Part shown: positions 1-7,838 of the stretch, one piece after another | Position numbering within the stretch: the first letter of the stretch is position 1 | Layout: each line of letters begins with the position of its first letter | From: HGM13233 sp964478515 | GTDB taxonomy: Bacteria > Bacillota > Clostridia > Oscillospirales > Ruminococcaceae | Assembly: GCA_964478515.1 (NCBI GenBank) | Contig: CAYZIL010000009.1 | Coordinates: 3,007 to 67,006, forward strand | Reading direction: 5' to 3' | DNA: 64,000 nucleotides | Notes under the pieces: model-generated | Database searches by the model: none | Told to the model about the DNA's origin: nothing | The model's input: only the letters and a program-made list of their open reading frames with translations | Program-made: the position numbers and the translations under genes

Positions 1-1
1 C

Positions 2-649
2 TCACCTCTTCTTACAGTCTGCTGCGGCTCTTTTCGCCAACTTATCAAGAGCATATATCAAATATCCCAGCACAACAAAAACCAAGCACATCAGCGCCGC
101 CGTCAGCAGCACTTTCGGCAACCCCAGCATGTCGACGTCAATAAATGGATAGGGATAGCGCACCAGCTGCGAGTCGGCGGCTATACCGGGCGCGGTAAAT
201 AAAATATACGCAAAATATGCAAGTGGGAAAAGCAGCCACTGCAGCGGCGCGGTTTTTGCTATTTTCCCCTTTTCGTCAAACAGCAGCCAGTCGCACACGC
301 TCATAATCGGCACAACGTAATGCAGCAGCAGCATAGATATTCCCATCGGTCCGCCCATGGAAAAACCCATGCCGAGCATAAAATGCGCAACCAGGCCGGT
401 GACGGTAATTGCCATTGTCGCCGCGCCTTTTATCGCCGGCGCAAAGGTTTTTTTCTGTACTGACAGCCAGACTACATCGGCGGCAAAATATAAAGCGACG
501 AGAATATTGCTCAAAACAGTAAAATATCGGAGCATGGACGGCTGAAAAGCGCCGCTGAAAAGACCGGTCTGAATAGCAATTCCGGCGGTACACAGCGCCA
601 CAAGCAGGCACTTGTAAACGATACTTATACTCCGCGATTTTATTCTCAT
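2..649 (-). CDS. Pr6Pr family (FAR-17a/AIG1-like) membrane protein
   Basis: A 215-residue integral membrane protein with about six hydrophobic segments. Segments such as LRYFTVLSNILVALYFAAD near the N-terminus, LLLHYVVPIMSVCDWLLFDEKGK in pieces around residue 110-130 and a late YPYPFIDV motif are the hallmarks of the bacterial Pr6Pr family; biochemical function in bacteria is not established. An open frame extends to 694, but the ATG at 649 is preferred because it lies 11 bases after the stop of the upstream GtrA gene. The gene ends with TGA at 2-4, so it is complete. It appears to be the second gene of a two-gene unit with the GtrA-like gene. Confidence 0.8.
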   Translation of the reverse strand: MRIKSRSISIVYKCLLVALCTAGIAIQTGLFSGAFQPSMLRYFTVLSNILVALYFAADVVWLSVQKKTFAPAIKGAATMAITVTGLVAHFMLGMGFSMGGPMGISMLLLHYVVPIMSVCDWLLFDEKGKIAKTAPLQWLLFPLAYFAYILFTAPGIAADSQLVRYPYPFIDVDMLGLPKVLLTAALMCLVFVVLGYLIYALDKLAKRAAADCKKR

Positions 650-659
650 ATCTTTTATC

Positions 660-1148
660 TCATTTTCTTGTCGATTTTTTTCGCATAATAACATATTTAT
701 TGAGCGGGTATGTTATTACAAAGCCAAGAAACATGCACAGTATTTTCAGCAGCAGTTCGGCAGTGTCGGCGCCTACAAACGCGCTAAGCGAGGCGCGCAG
801 TACACAAGGCAGCCACAGTTGCAAAAGAAAAATGCCCAGCATCATCACCGCAAACAGCACCGCGCTGACAACGGGGTTGTTGTCTGCGGCAAAGGTCTTT
901 TTGCGCTGCAAAATAAAGTTGACAGTCTGTGCGGCAATAAAAGATACGGCCAGCGCCAAAAAATAACACAGCCCACCGTTGTCTGCCGTATAGGCAAACA
1001 TCCCCCAGCTGAAATCGACCGACTTAAGGTCGGAAAACAACAGGTAATTGCACAGTGCAAAAACAGCCAGCTCGACAACAGACGCAACACAGCCCAAAAG
1101 CGCGTACATAATTATCTGCCGCAACGAATCGGACTTTTTATCTGACAT
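660..1148 (-). CDS. GtrA-like family membrane protein
   Basis: A 162-residue protein with four predicted membrane spans, typical of the GtrA family (120-170 aa), whose members are thought to move lipid-linked sugars or assist cell-surface polysaccharide glycosylation. The first span begins at IIMYALLGCVASVVELAVF and the last ends in a positively charged tail (NKYVIMRKKSTRK), as usual for the family. It has an SD-like TAAGGA upstream of the ATG and a promoter candidate at 1182-1209. No glycosyltransferase lies next to it, so its sugar substrate cannot be inferred here. Confidence 0.8.
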   Translation of the reverse strand: MSDKKSDSLRQIIMYALLGCVASVVELAVFALCNYLLFSDLKSVDFSWGMFAYTADNGGLCYFLALAVSFIAAQTVNFILQRKKTFAADNNPVVSAVLFAVMMLGIFLLQLWLPCVLRASLSAFVGADTAELLLKILCMFLGFVITYPLNKYVIMRKKSTRK

Positions 1149-1181
1149 TTATTAATTCCTTACTATTTATTTATTACTTAT

Positions 1182-1209
1182 ATTATAGGTTTCCTGCAAA
1201 CAATTACAA
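1182..1209 (-). promoter_or_regulatory. Putative sigma-A promoter of the GtrA/Pr6Pr unit
   Basis: Read on the minus strand, TTGTAA (1204-1209) is followed after 16 bases by TATAAT (1182-1187). The start codon at 1148 is about 25 bases downstream of the expected transcription start. Confidence 0.5.
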
Positions 1210-1415
1210 GGCTGTAAGTGTTAATTATACTTTGCCCGGTCTCGCAGAAAGAGATACCTAAATAATTATTATCGTCGTCACCCGCATACGCGTCGGCGCA
1301 GCCTCTTGTCAACTGCTTGGCAGCACCGAAACAGCTTTTGCGCCGAGGGCTTTGCTCATTGGCTTTTGCGAGCGCGCAATACGGCGGCACTTGGCGTGAG
1401 AGTAACGCAAGAATA
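1210..1415. other. Intergenic stretch without a supported gene
   Basis: Between the GtrA promoter and the tRNA-Leu terminator I see no open frame with a ribosome binding site or a family match. The part from about 1270 to 1410 is GC-rich with short inverted repeats, but no recognisable RNA or mobile element. An apparent 92-codon minus-strand frame (1178-1456) runs through the tRNA terminator and is probably chance. Confidence 0.5.
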
Positions 1416-1454
1416 TATAAAAAAATGCCAGAGCAAAGTAACCTTTGCTCCGGC
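1416..1454 (-). terminator. Intrinsic terminator after tRNA-Leu
   Basis: A 12-bp stem (1427-1438 with 1443-1454, one mismatch) with a 4-base loop is followed on the minus strand by a T-rich tract (1416-1426). It begins two bases after the encoded CCA end of the tRNA. Confidence 0.85.
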
Positions 1455-1455
1455 A

Positions 1456-1542
1456 TGGTGCGGATAAGAGGACTTGAACCTCCACCGAGTTGCCCCGACT
1501 AGAACCTGAATCTAGCGCGTCTGCCAATTCCGCCATATCCGC
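1456..1542 (-). tRNA. tRNA-Leu, anticodon CAG
   Basis: The minus strand gives a class II tRNA of 87 bases including an encoded CCA (1456-1458). The 7-bp acceptor stem is GCGGATA with TATCCGC. The D-arm contains GGCGGAATTGGCAGACGC, and the anticodon loop TTCAGGT is held by a CTAGA/TCTAG stem, giving anticodon CAG for CUG codons. A variable arm and the GGTTCAAGTCC T-arm are present. It has its own promoter and terminator, so it is a single-gene unit. Confidence 0.95.
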
Positions 1543-1555
1543 ATGCAGCTTTAAT

Positions 1556-1584
1556 AATTTATCATAAATATCGGCGTTTGTCAA
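1556..1584 (-). promoter_or_regulatory. Sigma-A promoter of tRNA-Leu
   Basis: On the minus strand a perfect -35 box TTGACA (1579-1584) is separated by exactly 17 bases from TAAATT (1556-1561). The predicted start falls only a few bases before the mature tRNA 5' end at 1542. Confidence 0.8.
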
Positions 1585-1706
1585 TATTTTCGGCGTCGTT
1601 CGCTGACTTTTTCTTTTTAGTGTGCGCGGCCGGTTTTTGCCGTTTTTTTCGCTGCGGCACAAGGCAAAATGCAGTCTCATCAACGCAGAACAGTTATGGT
1701 TCCTTC

Positions 1707-2363
1707 TTAACGGAATTCGCTGCCGTCGGCACAGAGCATGGCAGTGCGCAGTATGCTCACGCGGTCAAATTCGCGGCCCAGTTTTGCTTCGGCCGCTTGC
1801 GCTAACAAACGCGGATTCAGCGAGACCTCGTTGCCGGCACGGCAGACTATTTCAAAGTCGCAGCTTTCCCCGTTCTCAATTACGTCGCACTCGCGAACCA
1901 GCGGTTTTATGTCTGTGAGTTTTTCTCCTCTTTTGGTGCGCTTCATCACTTCAATATTCTCTGCGTCCAGCAGCTGACGCAGCGCGGCGGCCGCCTGCTG
2001 CGAGTCGGTGTCGGCAATTGACACAGAATAGCGCGCCCATGATATCAGCGCCGGTTTCAGCTGCGGCTCATAACAGCTGTGTGCTTGCAAGCAGTCCGGT
2101 AAATACTCGTTTAACCTTTGCGGCAGCGCGCTGCCGTCGTAATCATCGTCGGCAAAGCGGAAATCCATCAGCTCGCAGTTGCTTTCTATTCCCAGCGCCA
2201 GCGGCAGCGCGAAGGTCATGTATATACGGCTGTTGAAGCCCTCGGTATACCAGACCGGCGCACGGGCGCATTCCAGCGCCCGGGAAAAAACGCGGCTGGT
2301 GTCGAGATGAGAAATATATTTGCCCAGACCGGTTTTGCTGAATTTAATCCTGGCTTTTTTCAA
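1707..2363 (-). CDS. TIGR03936 / DUF2344 radical SAM-associated protein
   Basis: A 218-residue protein of the DUF2344 family, which occurs either fused to or directly after the TIGR03960 radical SAM protein, as here. The N-terminal signature (FSKTGLGKYISHLDTSRVF, then PVWYTEGFNSRIYMTFALPL) is characteristic. Its role is unproven; the constant pairing implies it works with the radical SAM enzyme, perhaps on RNA or tRNA. The start is TTG at 2363 with GGGAGG seven bases before it, overlapping the end of the upstream gene by 20 bases, so translation is probably coupled. Confidence 0.85.
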   Translation of the reverse strand: MKKARIKFSKTGLGKYISHLDTSRVFSRALECARAPVWYTEGFNSRIYMTFALPLALGIESNCELMDFRFADDDYDGSALPQRLNEYLPDCLQAHSCYEPQLKPALISWARYSVSIADTDSQQAAAALRQLLDAENIEVMKRTKRGEKLTDIKPLVRECDVIENGESCDFEIVCRAGNEVSLNPRLLAQAAEAKLGREFDRVSILRTAMLCADGSEFR

Positions 2364-4215
2364 AACAGCGCCTCCCGGTAAGTTTGGTTATTCCGCAGCC
2401 GGCACACCCCTGTGTGCAGCTGTGGGTGGTTTGTTCCCGCGTCGCCTTTTCGTATTCTTTTTCAAGATAGCTTTTGTCTACGCCGTAGTCCACTGTTTCC
2501 CACGGGTTTATTTCGTCAAAGCTGCGCGCACGGTTGGCGTAAAACGCCGGGTCAAGTCCGGTTTTGGCAAAGGCGTTCAGCCAGCGCTCATAGCTGAATC
2601 CGTCTGCCCAACCGTCGAAAATAGCGCCGTCACGGTAGGCGTTTTCTATAGCCGCGCCCAAGCGCCGGTCGCCGCGCGCCAGCACAGCTTCTACAAAGCT
2701 CGTTTCGGCGTCGTGCCAGTGCAGTGATATTTTTCGGTTATGGGTCGCGTCAATAAGCAAACGCTGCTTGCGGCGAAACTCCGCAACAGTGTCCTGAGCG
2801 CAAAACTCAAAGGGCGTGTGCGGCTTCGGCACGAAACAAGCGACGCTGACCGAAACATTGACCGGCTTTTGCTTTGAGCGGTTTTCGGTATGGTAAAACA
2901 GTGAAACAATATCTTCGGCAAGTTTAATTATAGCGGTAATGTCTTCGTCAGTTTCTGTCGGGTGCCCCATCATAAAATACAGCTTTACGGCAGAATAACC
3001 GTTGCTGAACGCCACCGAACAGCCCTTGAATATTTCCGCTTCGGTAATGTTTTTATTTATGACGTCGCGCAGTCGCTGTGTTCCGGCCTCGGGTGCAAAG
3101 GTGAGTCCGCTCTTGCGCACCCTGGTCGTTTTCTCTATAAGTTCCTCGCTGAAATTATCTATGCGCAGCGACGGCAGCGAAAGATTAATGCGCCTTTGCG
3201 GCGTCCATTCCAAAAGCCTGTCCAGCAGCTGTTCCAGCTCGCCGTGGTCACTGGTGGAAAGTGAGGTCAGCGAAACCTCCTCGTAGCCGCAGCTGTCGCA
3301 CAGCGAGCGTGCCTGCCGGTCTATTACCTGCGCGCTGCGCTGGCGAAACGGTCGGTAAATGTAGCCCGACTGACAAAAGCGGCAGCCGCGAATACAGCCG
3401 CGCAGCACCTCGGTTACGGCGCGGTCGTGAACTATTTCTATTAGCGGCACAACAAATTTTTCCGGAAAATATACCTTATCCATGTCCGGTACCAGTCTTT
3501 TTTTGACCGGCAGCGGTGCATTTGCGGCAGAGGATATTGAGCGGACGGTGCCGTCCTCTTTATATTCTATTTCATACAAAGACGGCACATATACACCGTC
3601 TATTTCGGCAAGTCGGCGCAGCAGTTGCTTGCGCGGCAGTTTTTTCTCGCGGCCGTCTATCAGCGCATGGTAAAACTCCGGGTTCAGGTATTCACCCTCG
3701 CCGACAAGAAAACAGTCGAAAAAGTCACACATCGGCTCGGCGTTACAGACACACGGCCCGCCGGCAACGACTATCGGGTCGTTTTCGCCGCGCTCTTCTG
3801 CGCGCAGCGCCACACCGCCGGCGTCCAGCATATAAAGTACATTTGTGTAACTAAGCTCGTATTGCAGCGTGAAGCCTATTAGTCCGAAGTCGCTCAAAGG
3901 GTCCTTGCTTTCCAGCGCAAACAGCGGCTGCGAGTTTTTTGCCAGCTGTTCGCGCATATCAAACCAGGGCGCAAAGACGCGCTCGCACCAGATGTCCTTT
4001 TCCTCGTTTGCCTGCGAGTAGAGTATGCGCATGCCTAAATGTGACATGCCAACCTCGTAGACGTCGGGAAAGCAAAAGGCAAAGCGCAGTTTGACGCTGT
4101 TCTTGTCTTTAATTACGGCGTTGCGCTCACCGCCGGTATAGCGGCCGGGTTTTTGTACCCGGTCAAGCATTTTTTCAAGTGTTAAATTATCCATAGTTTT
4201 TATATCATACCACAT
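2344..4215 (-). CDS. TIGR03960 family B12-binding radical SAM protein
   Basis: About 620 residues. The N-terminal half resembles a cobalamin-binding-like Rossmann domain (FAFCFPDVYEVGMSHLGMRI around residue 47-66). The radical SAM core follows, with its cluster motif in RGCIRGCRFCQSGYIYRP (C-x3-C-x2-C) around residue 275. The C-terminus has extra cysteines (CTQGCAGCGITKLTG), which may bind metal. The substrate is unknown. ATG at 4215 is used because AAAAGG lies upstream and TGA of the preceding gene abuts it; another ATG at 4194 matches the usual family start. It forms a coupled pair with the DUF2344 gene. Confidence 0.87.
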   Translation of the reverse strand: MWYDIKTMDNLTLEKMLDRVQKPGRYTGGERNAVIKDKNSVKLRFAFCFPDVYEVGMSHLGMRILYSQANEEKDIWCERVFAPWFDMREQLAKNSQPLFALESKDPLSDFGLIGFTLQYELSYTNVLYMLDAGGVALRAEERGENDPIVVAGGPCVCNAEPMCDFFDCFLVGEGEYLNPEFYHALIDGREKKLPRKQLLRRLAEIDGVYVPSLYEIEYKEDGTVRSISSAANAPLPVKKRLVPDMDKVYFPEKFVVPLIEIVHDRAVTEVLRGCIRGCRFCQSGYIYRPFRQRSAQVIDRQARSLCDSCGYEEVSLTSLSTSDHGELEQLLDRLLEWTPQRRINLSLPSLRIDNFSEELIEKTTRVRKSGLTFAPEAGTQRLRDVINKNITEAEIFKGCSVAFSNGYSAVKLYFMMGHPTETDEDITAIIKLAEDIVSLFYHTENRSKQKPVNVSVSVACFVPKPHTPFEFCAQDTVAEFRRKQRLLIDATHNRKISLHWHDAETSFVEAVLARGDRRLGAAIENAYRDGAIFDGWADGFSYERWLNAFAKTGLDPAFYANRARSFDEINPWETVDYGVDKSYLEKEYEKATREQTTHSCTQGCAGCGITKLTGRRCFEKSQD

Positions 4216-4216
4216 T

Positions 4217-4789
4217 TCACGAGCCTTTTACCACCGAAAGCAGCACATAAATTGCAAAAACCAGCATCATTGCGCTGCGGTATTCAAGTAAACAAAACAT
4301 TCCCAGACACAGCAGCGCCGCCGCCGCTGAATATGAAATAATTTTGCCAATACGGGCTGCTGCGCCGGGCGAGAAAAAGCGCAGCAAAAAAAGCTGCAAA
4401 AGACCCGCGCCGTCCAACACCCCGGCGGGCACGGCGTTGAGCGCGGCTAAAACCGCGTTTGCGGCAAACCACGGCCAAAACACCGCTGCGCCGGTAATGC
4501 ACCACAGCGCAAAAAAAAGCGCCGCAAGGGCTAGATTCGCAAGTATTCCCGCCCCCATTTGCAGCGGTGTGCGCCTTTCGCCGCACCGCATACAAACTCC
4601 GCCGGCGCTGAATACAATACTTTGCGGCGCTTTGCGCAGTGCCAGGATATGGCCGACTTCGTGTGACGCTGCCGCACAGATTCCGGCAAGCAGCGCACCT
4701 GTCGGCGCCGCGGCGGCCGCCACGCAGAGCAAGGCCATGAATAACACCGAGACACTAACGCGTGTATTACCTATTTCAAACGACAGCAT
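4217..4789 (-). CDS. spoIVFB: Site-2 protease M50 family, SpoIVFB-like
   Basis: A 190-residue polytopic membrane metalloprotease. The zinc motif HEVGH (around residue 43-47) lies in a membrane helix, and the second motif NAVPAGVLDG near residue 117 supplies the aspartate ligand seen in SpoIVFB-type proteases as N-x2-P-x3-LDG. In Bacillus SpoIVFB cleaves pro-sigma-K in the mother cell. ATG at 4789 with GGAG just upstream is preferred to a longer frame that would cover the upstream gene. It overlaps the upstream M23-domain gene by 14 bases, reproducing a spoIVFA-spoIVFB order. Whether the substrate here is pro-sigma-K cannot be told, because sigK is not in the window. Confidence 0.75.
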   Translation of the reverse strand: MLSFEIGNTRVSVSVLFMALLCVAAAAAPTGALLAGICAAASHEVGHILALRKAPQSIVFSAGGVCMRCGERRTPLQMGAGILANLALAALFFALWCITGAAVFWPWFAANAVLAALNAVPAGVLDGAGLLQLFLLRFFSPGAAARIGKIISYSAAAALLCLGMFCLLEYRSAMMLVFAIYVLLSVVKGS

Positions 4790-5498
4790 ACTGCTCCAAA
4801 AGTGTGGCAGGGTCCAGCCTGTAGCCGCAGTATATAATTTCCAAATGCAGGTGCGGCCCCGTCGCTCTGCCGCTGCTGCCGGCGGCGCCGACCGCCTGTC
4901 CGGCCGTAACAAAACAACCCGGCAAAACATATATCTCGCTCAGGTGCGCGTAAAGTGAATACAGTTGTGCGTCGTGTTTCAGCAGCAAGCAGGTGCCGTA
5001 CGAGCCGTAATCGCCGCTCCACAGCACCCTGCCGGCGCAAATGGACGTAACTGTCTGGCCCTGCAGCGCGGCATAGTCCGTGCCGCGGTGAAAGGATGTC
5101 CCGCCGTCTATCGGATCCTCCCGAAAGCCGTATGCGGAAGTGACGTCCAGCCGGGTCAGCGGCGGCGAAAAAACGTAACAGTCGAGAGCCGCAGTTTTGG
5201 AAAAAGCAAAAGCAGTGCTCGCCTCGCGGCCGGATATTTCCGTCAATTTTTCCCGTACAGTCTCGCAAAAATGCTTGAAGCTCGGTAATATTTCCTGCTC
5301 CACCACAGTGTTGTACACTTGCTGCGTCTGCTCTCCAAGCAGGACATAATTTTCATACAGCTCCAGCGCTCGCTCGCGGGCAAAAAAATTGAATGCCGCC
5401 GCCAGCAGCAACATAACTGCCGCCGTCTTCAACTGAAATAGCTGAAAGCGCTCAAAGTCGCCGAACTTCGTTACTTTTTTCGGCTTTTCTTCCGTCAT
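4776..5498 (-). CDS. spoIVFA: M23 (LytM) peptidase-domain membrane protein, SpoIVFA-like
   Basis: A 240-residue protein: a short basic cytoplasmic N-terminus, one membrane segment (LKTAAVMLLLAAAFNFFA), a helical stalk, then a LytM/M23 domain. The M23 zinc residues look intact (HRGTDY, i.e. H-x3-D, and HLH near the C-terminus), so it may be an active endopeptidase, unlike the degenerate Bacillus SpoIVFA domain. ATG at 5498 has AAGGTGG eight bases upstream; longer frames run into the terminator of the preceding operon. Position before an SpoIVFB-type protease and a sigma-E-like promoter (5531-5560) support a SpoIVFA role. It could otherwise be a plain peptidoglycan hydrolase. Confidence 0.7.
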   Translation of the reverse strand: MTEEKPKKVTKFGDFERFQLFQLKTAAVMLLLAAAFNFFARERALELYENYVLLGEQTQQVYNTVVEQEILPSFKHFCETVREKLTEISGREASTAFAFSKTAALDCYVFSPPLTRLDVTSAYGFREDPIDGGTSFHRGTDYAALQGQTVTSICAGRVLWSGDYGSYGTCLLLKHDAQLYSLYAHLSEIYVLPGCFVTAGQAVGAAGSSGRATGPHLHLEIIYCGYRLDPATLLEQYAVV

Positions 5499-5530
5499 CC
5501 TCGCCGCCCACCTTATTTTTAATTCAATAA

Positions 5531-5560
5531 ATAATATGAGGCAGCTTGTATTACAATTAC
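5531..5560 (-). promoter_or_regulatory. Sigma-E-like promoter of the spoIVFA/spoIVFB-like pair
   Basis: On the minus strand GTAATTGT (5553-5560) resembles the sigma-E -35 box (GKMATATT, 6 of 8), and CATATTAT (5531-5538) matches the -10 box CATAYAHT at 7 of 8, with 14 bases between. The predicted start near 5524 leaves room for the SD at about 5505-5511. No convincing sigma-A promoter is visible. Confidence 0.45.
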
Positions 5561-5598
5561 AAAATGCAGTGCCGGCTGAGACTAAGTTCAGCCGGCAC
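5558..5598 (-). terminator. Probable terminator after nfnB
   Basis: A perfect 11-bp stem (5569-5579 with 5588-5598) lies 22 bases after the nfnB stop and is followed on the minus strand by TGCATTTTG. The T-tract is short, so termination may be partial. Confidence 0.55.
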
Positions 5599-5620
5599 AT
5601 TAACGCTGTATGTTCTGATT

Positions 5621-6991
5621 TTATTGCTGTGCGAGATACTTGTCAATATCCGCCGCCGCCGTGCGTCCGGCTCCCATTGCCAGAATTACTGTCGCGGCGC
5701 CGCTTACTGCGTCGCCGCCCGCCCAGACGCGCGCTTTTGACGTGCGCATGTTTTCGTCAGTAACAATGCCGCCGCGGCGATTGAGCTCAAGCTCCGGCGT
5801 AGTGCGCCCTATGAGCGGGTTGGGCGACGTGCCAAGCGCCATAATTACAGTGTCCACGTCCATGTCGAACTCGGAACCTGCAACCGGCACAGGCGCACAC
5901 CGGCCGGAAGCGTCGGGCTCGCCGAGCTCCATGCGCTGACATCTCATCGCGCTAACGCGGCCGTTTTCGTCGCACAATATCTGAGTAGGATTGCAAAGAG
6001 TGCAGAATTCTATTCCCTCTTGCTTTGCGTGCTCCGCCTCTTCCGCGCGCGCAGGCATTTCTTTTTCGCTGCGTCGGTAGACAATGCTTACTTTCTCCGC
6101 GCCGAGTCTGAGCGCCGTTCTGGCCGAGTCCATAGCAACGTTGCCGCCGCCCACTACGGCAACGCGGTTGCCGCGGTTAATTGGCGTGTCATATTCGTCG
6201 AGATATGCCTTCATCAGGTTGGCGCGGGTGAGGTATTCGTTGGCAGAATAGACGCCGACAGCGCTTTCGCCGGGGATGTCCATAAAGCGCGGCAAACCCG
6301 CTCCCGTACCAATAAAGACAGCGTCAAATCCCTGCTCCAGCAGCTCGTCAACCGTAACTATGCGGCCGACAACGCTGTCGAGTTCTATTTTGACGCCCTG
6401 CTTTTTCAGGTTGTCTATTTCCGATTGGACTATCTTTTTCGGCAGTCTGAACTCTGGTATGCCGTACATCAGCACGCCGCCGGCAACATGAAAAGCCTCA
6501 AAAACGCTGACGTCGTGTCCGAGCGCGCTCAGTGTTCCCGCGCAGCTCAAGCCCGCCGGGCCGGAACCAATAACGGCAACGCGGCCGCCCTTCTTCGCTT
6601 TGGCGTCCTGTTTCGTCTGTGCGTGGTCGGCGGCATAGCGCTCAAGTCTGCCTATCGCCACCGCCTCGCCGTTTTTGCCGCGCACACAGCGGCTCTCGCA
6701 CTGGCTTTCCTGCGGGCACACTCTGCCGCAGACGCCGGGCAGCGAGTTGCTCTGTTTTATTACATCCAGCGCCGCTTGCGCGTCTGCGTGCGCCAACTCA
6801 CGAATAAAGTCGGGGATATGTACTCCTACCGGGCAACCCTGCATGCAGGGCTGAGTTTTGCAATCGAGACAGCGCGACGCCTCGTTTAGCGCGTCGGCCT
6901 CGCTGTAACCCAGCGCGACCTCGTCGAAATTATTTTTTCTCTGCTGCGCGGGCTGGTGCGACATAGGCGTCTTTGTTGCCTGCTTGTTCAT
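5621..6991 (-). CDS. nfnB: NfnB/SudA-type large subunit (glutamate synthase beta-like oxidoreductase)
   Basis: A 456-residue flavoprotein of the NADP-dependent oxidoreductase family. Two cysteine sets near the N-terminus (C41, C44, C49, C53 and C88, C92, C98, C102) match the two [4Fe-4S] clusters of NfnB. A dinucleotide motif GSGPAG at 142-147 binds FAD, and VVGGGNVAMDSART around residue 275-290 binds NADPH. With NfnA it would make a cytoplasmic, electron-bifurcating NADH-dependent ferredoxin:NADP oxidoreductase, common in anaerobic Clostridia. Its ATG overlaps the nfnA stop by one base (TAATG), indicating coupled translation. Annotation as glutamate synthase small subunit would be wrong here because no gltB partner is present. 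Confidence 0.85.
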   Translation of the reverse strand: MNKQATKTPMSHQPAQQRKNNFDEVALGYSEADALNEASRCLDCKTQPCMQGCPVGVHIPDFIRELAHADAQAALDVIKQSNSLPGVCGRVCPQESQCESRCVRGKNGEAVAIGRLERYAADHAQTKQDAKAKKGGRVAVIGSGPAGLSCAGTLSALGHDVSVFEAFHVAGGVLMYGIPEFRLPKKIVQSEIDNLKKQGVKIELDSVVGRIVTVDELLEQGFDAVFIGTGAGLPRFMDIPGESAVGVYSANEYLTRANLMKAYLDEYDTPINRGNRVAVVGGGNVAMDSARTALRLGAEKVSIVYRRSEKEMPARAEEAEHAKQEGIEFCTLCNPTQILCDENGRVSAMRCQRMELGEPDASGRCAPVPVAGSEFDMDVDTVIMALGTSPNPLIGRTTPELELNRRGGIVTDENMRTSKARVWAGGDAVSGAATVILAMGAGRTAAADIDKYLAQQ

Positions 6992-7830
6992 TATTCGTTA
7001 CCTCCGAACAGTTTGCAGGCGTGCTCGCGCGCGGCTGTTTCCTGCTGTTTATATGCAGAATTGCGGCGCATCAGGTCGTCAAAATCGACCTCGCTCGCGT
7101 CGAAATCGGGTCCGTCAACACAGGCAAATTTGGTCTCGCCGCCAACGCGCACACGGCAACCGCCGCACATGCCCGTGCCGTCTATCATAATTGGGTTAAG
7201 ACTGACAAGCGTGCGCAGAGAGTATTCGCCGGCAAGCTTTGCCACAGCGCGCATCATCGGTACCGGGCCGATGGCGACGCAAAGGTCATATTTTTCGCCG
7301 GCGTCAATCTGTTCTTTCAGCACATCGGTAACAAAGCCGCGGCGGATATACGAGCCGTCGTCGGTGGTGATAATCAGTTTGTCGCAGCCGGCGCGCATTT
7401 CGTCTTCCAGCATTAGCATGTCGCGGTTGCGAAACCCGGCTATCATGGTGGTCTTTACACCTTTTTCGTGCAGATATTTTGCCGACGGGCAAGCTATTGC
7501 ACAGCCGACGCCGCCGCCGATAATTACGGCGCTTTTTATGTCGCCGAATTCCGTCGGGTGGCCGAGCGGCCCGACAAAATCGCAAATCTCGTCGCCGGCT
7601 TTCAGCGCGGCCAGTTTCATAGTCGTCAAGCCCACCGGCTGGTATATTACGGTTACACTGCCGTTTGCAGTGCTGTGGTCGGCTATAGTCAGCGGTATGC
7701 GCTCGCCGTACTTGTCTGTGCGGATAATCACAAACTGCCCGGGCAGCGCCTTAGCAGCCACAGCCGGGGCTTGTACTTTCATGCGCATATTGCTGCTGTT
7801 GAGTTTTTCGTTGCTTATTACTGTGTACAT
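6991..7830 (-). CDS. nfnA: NfnA/SudB-type small subunit (FAD/NAD-binding)
   Basis: A 279-residue protein of the PyrK/HydG-like ferredoxin-NADP reductase family. It has an FAD-binding barrel at the N-terminus, an NAD-binding segment (AVIIGGGVGCAIACPSAKYL around residue 105) and a C-terminal cysteine cluster GMCGGCRVRVGG followed by a further Cys, which binds a [2Fe-2S] centre. In the complex this subunit handles NADH. The ATG has GGAG seven bases upstream, located in the short gap after the lipoprotein gene. A PyrK (dihydroorotate dehydrogenase subunit) identity is less likely because NfnB follows and no pyrD is present. Confidence 0.85.
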   Translation of the reverse strand: MYTVISNEKLNSSNMRMKVQAPAVAAKALPGQFVIIRTDKYGERIPLTIADHSTANGSVTVIYQPVGLTTMKLAALKAGDEICDFVGPLGHPTEFGDIKSAVIIGGGVGCAIACPSAKYLHEKGVKTTMIAGFRNRDMLMLEDEMRAGCDKLIITTDDGSYIRRGFVTDVLKEQIDAGEKYDLCVAIGPVPMMRAVAKLAGEYSLRTLVSLNPIMIDGTGMCGGCRVRVGGETKFACVDGPDFDASEVDFDDLMRRNSAYKQQETAAREHACKLFGGNE

Positions 7831-7838
7831 TAGCTCTC

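Noticed and set aside
1178..1456. 92-codon open frame downstream of tRNA-Leu on the minus strand
   Set aside because: It begins inside the tRNA terminator, has no SD and no recognisable family.
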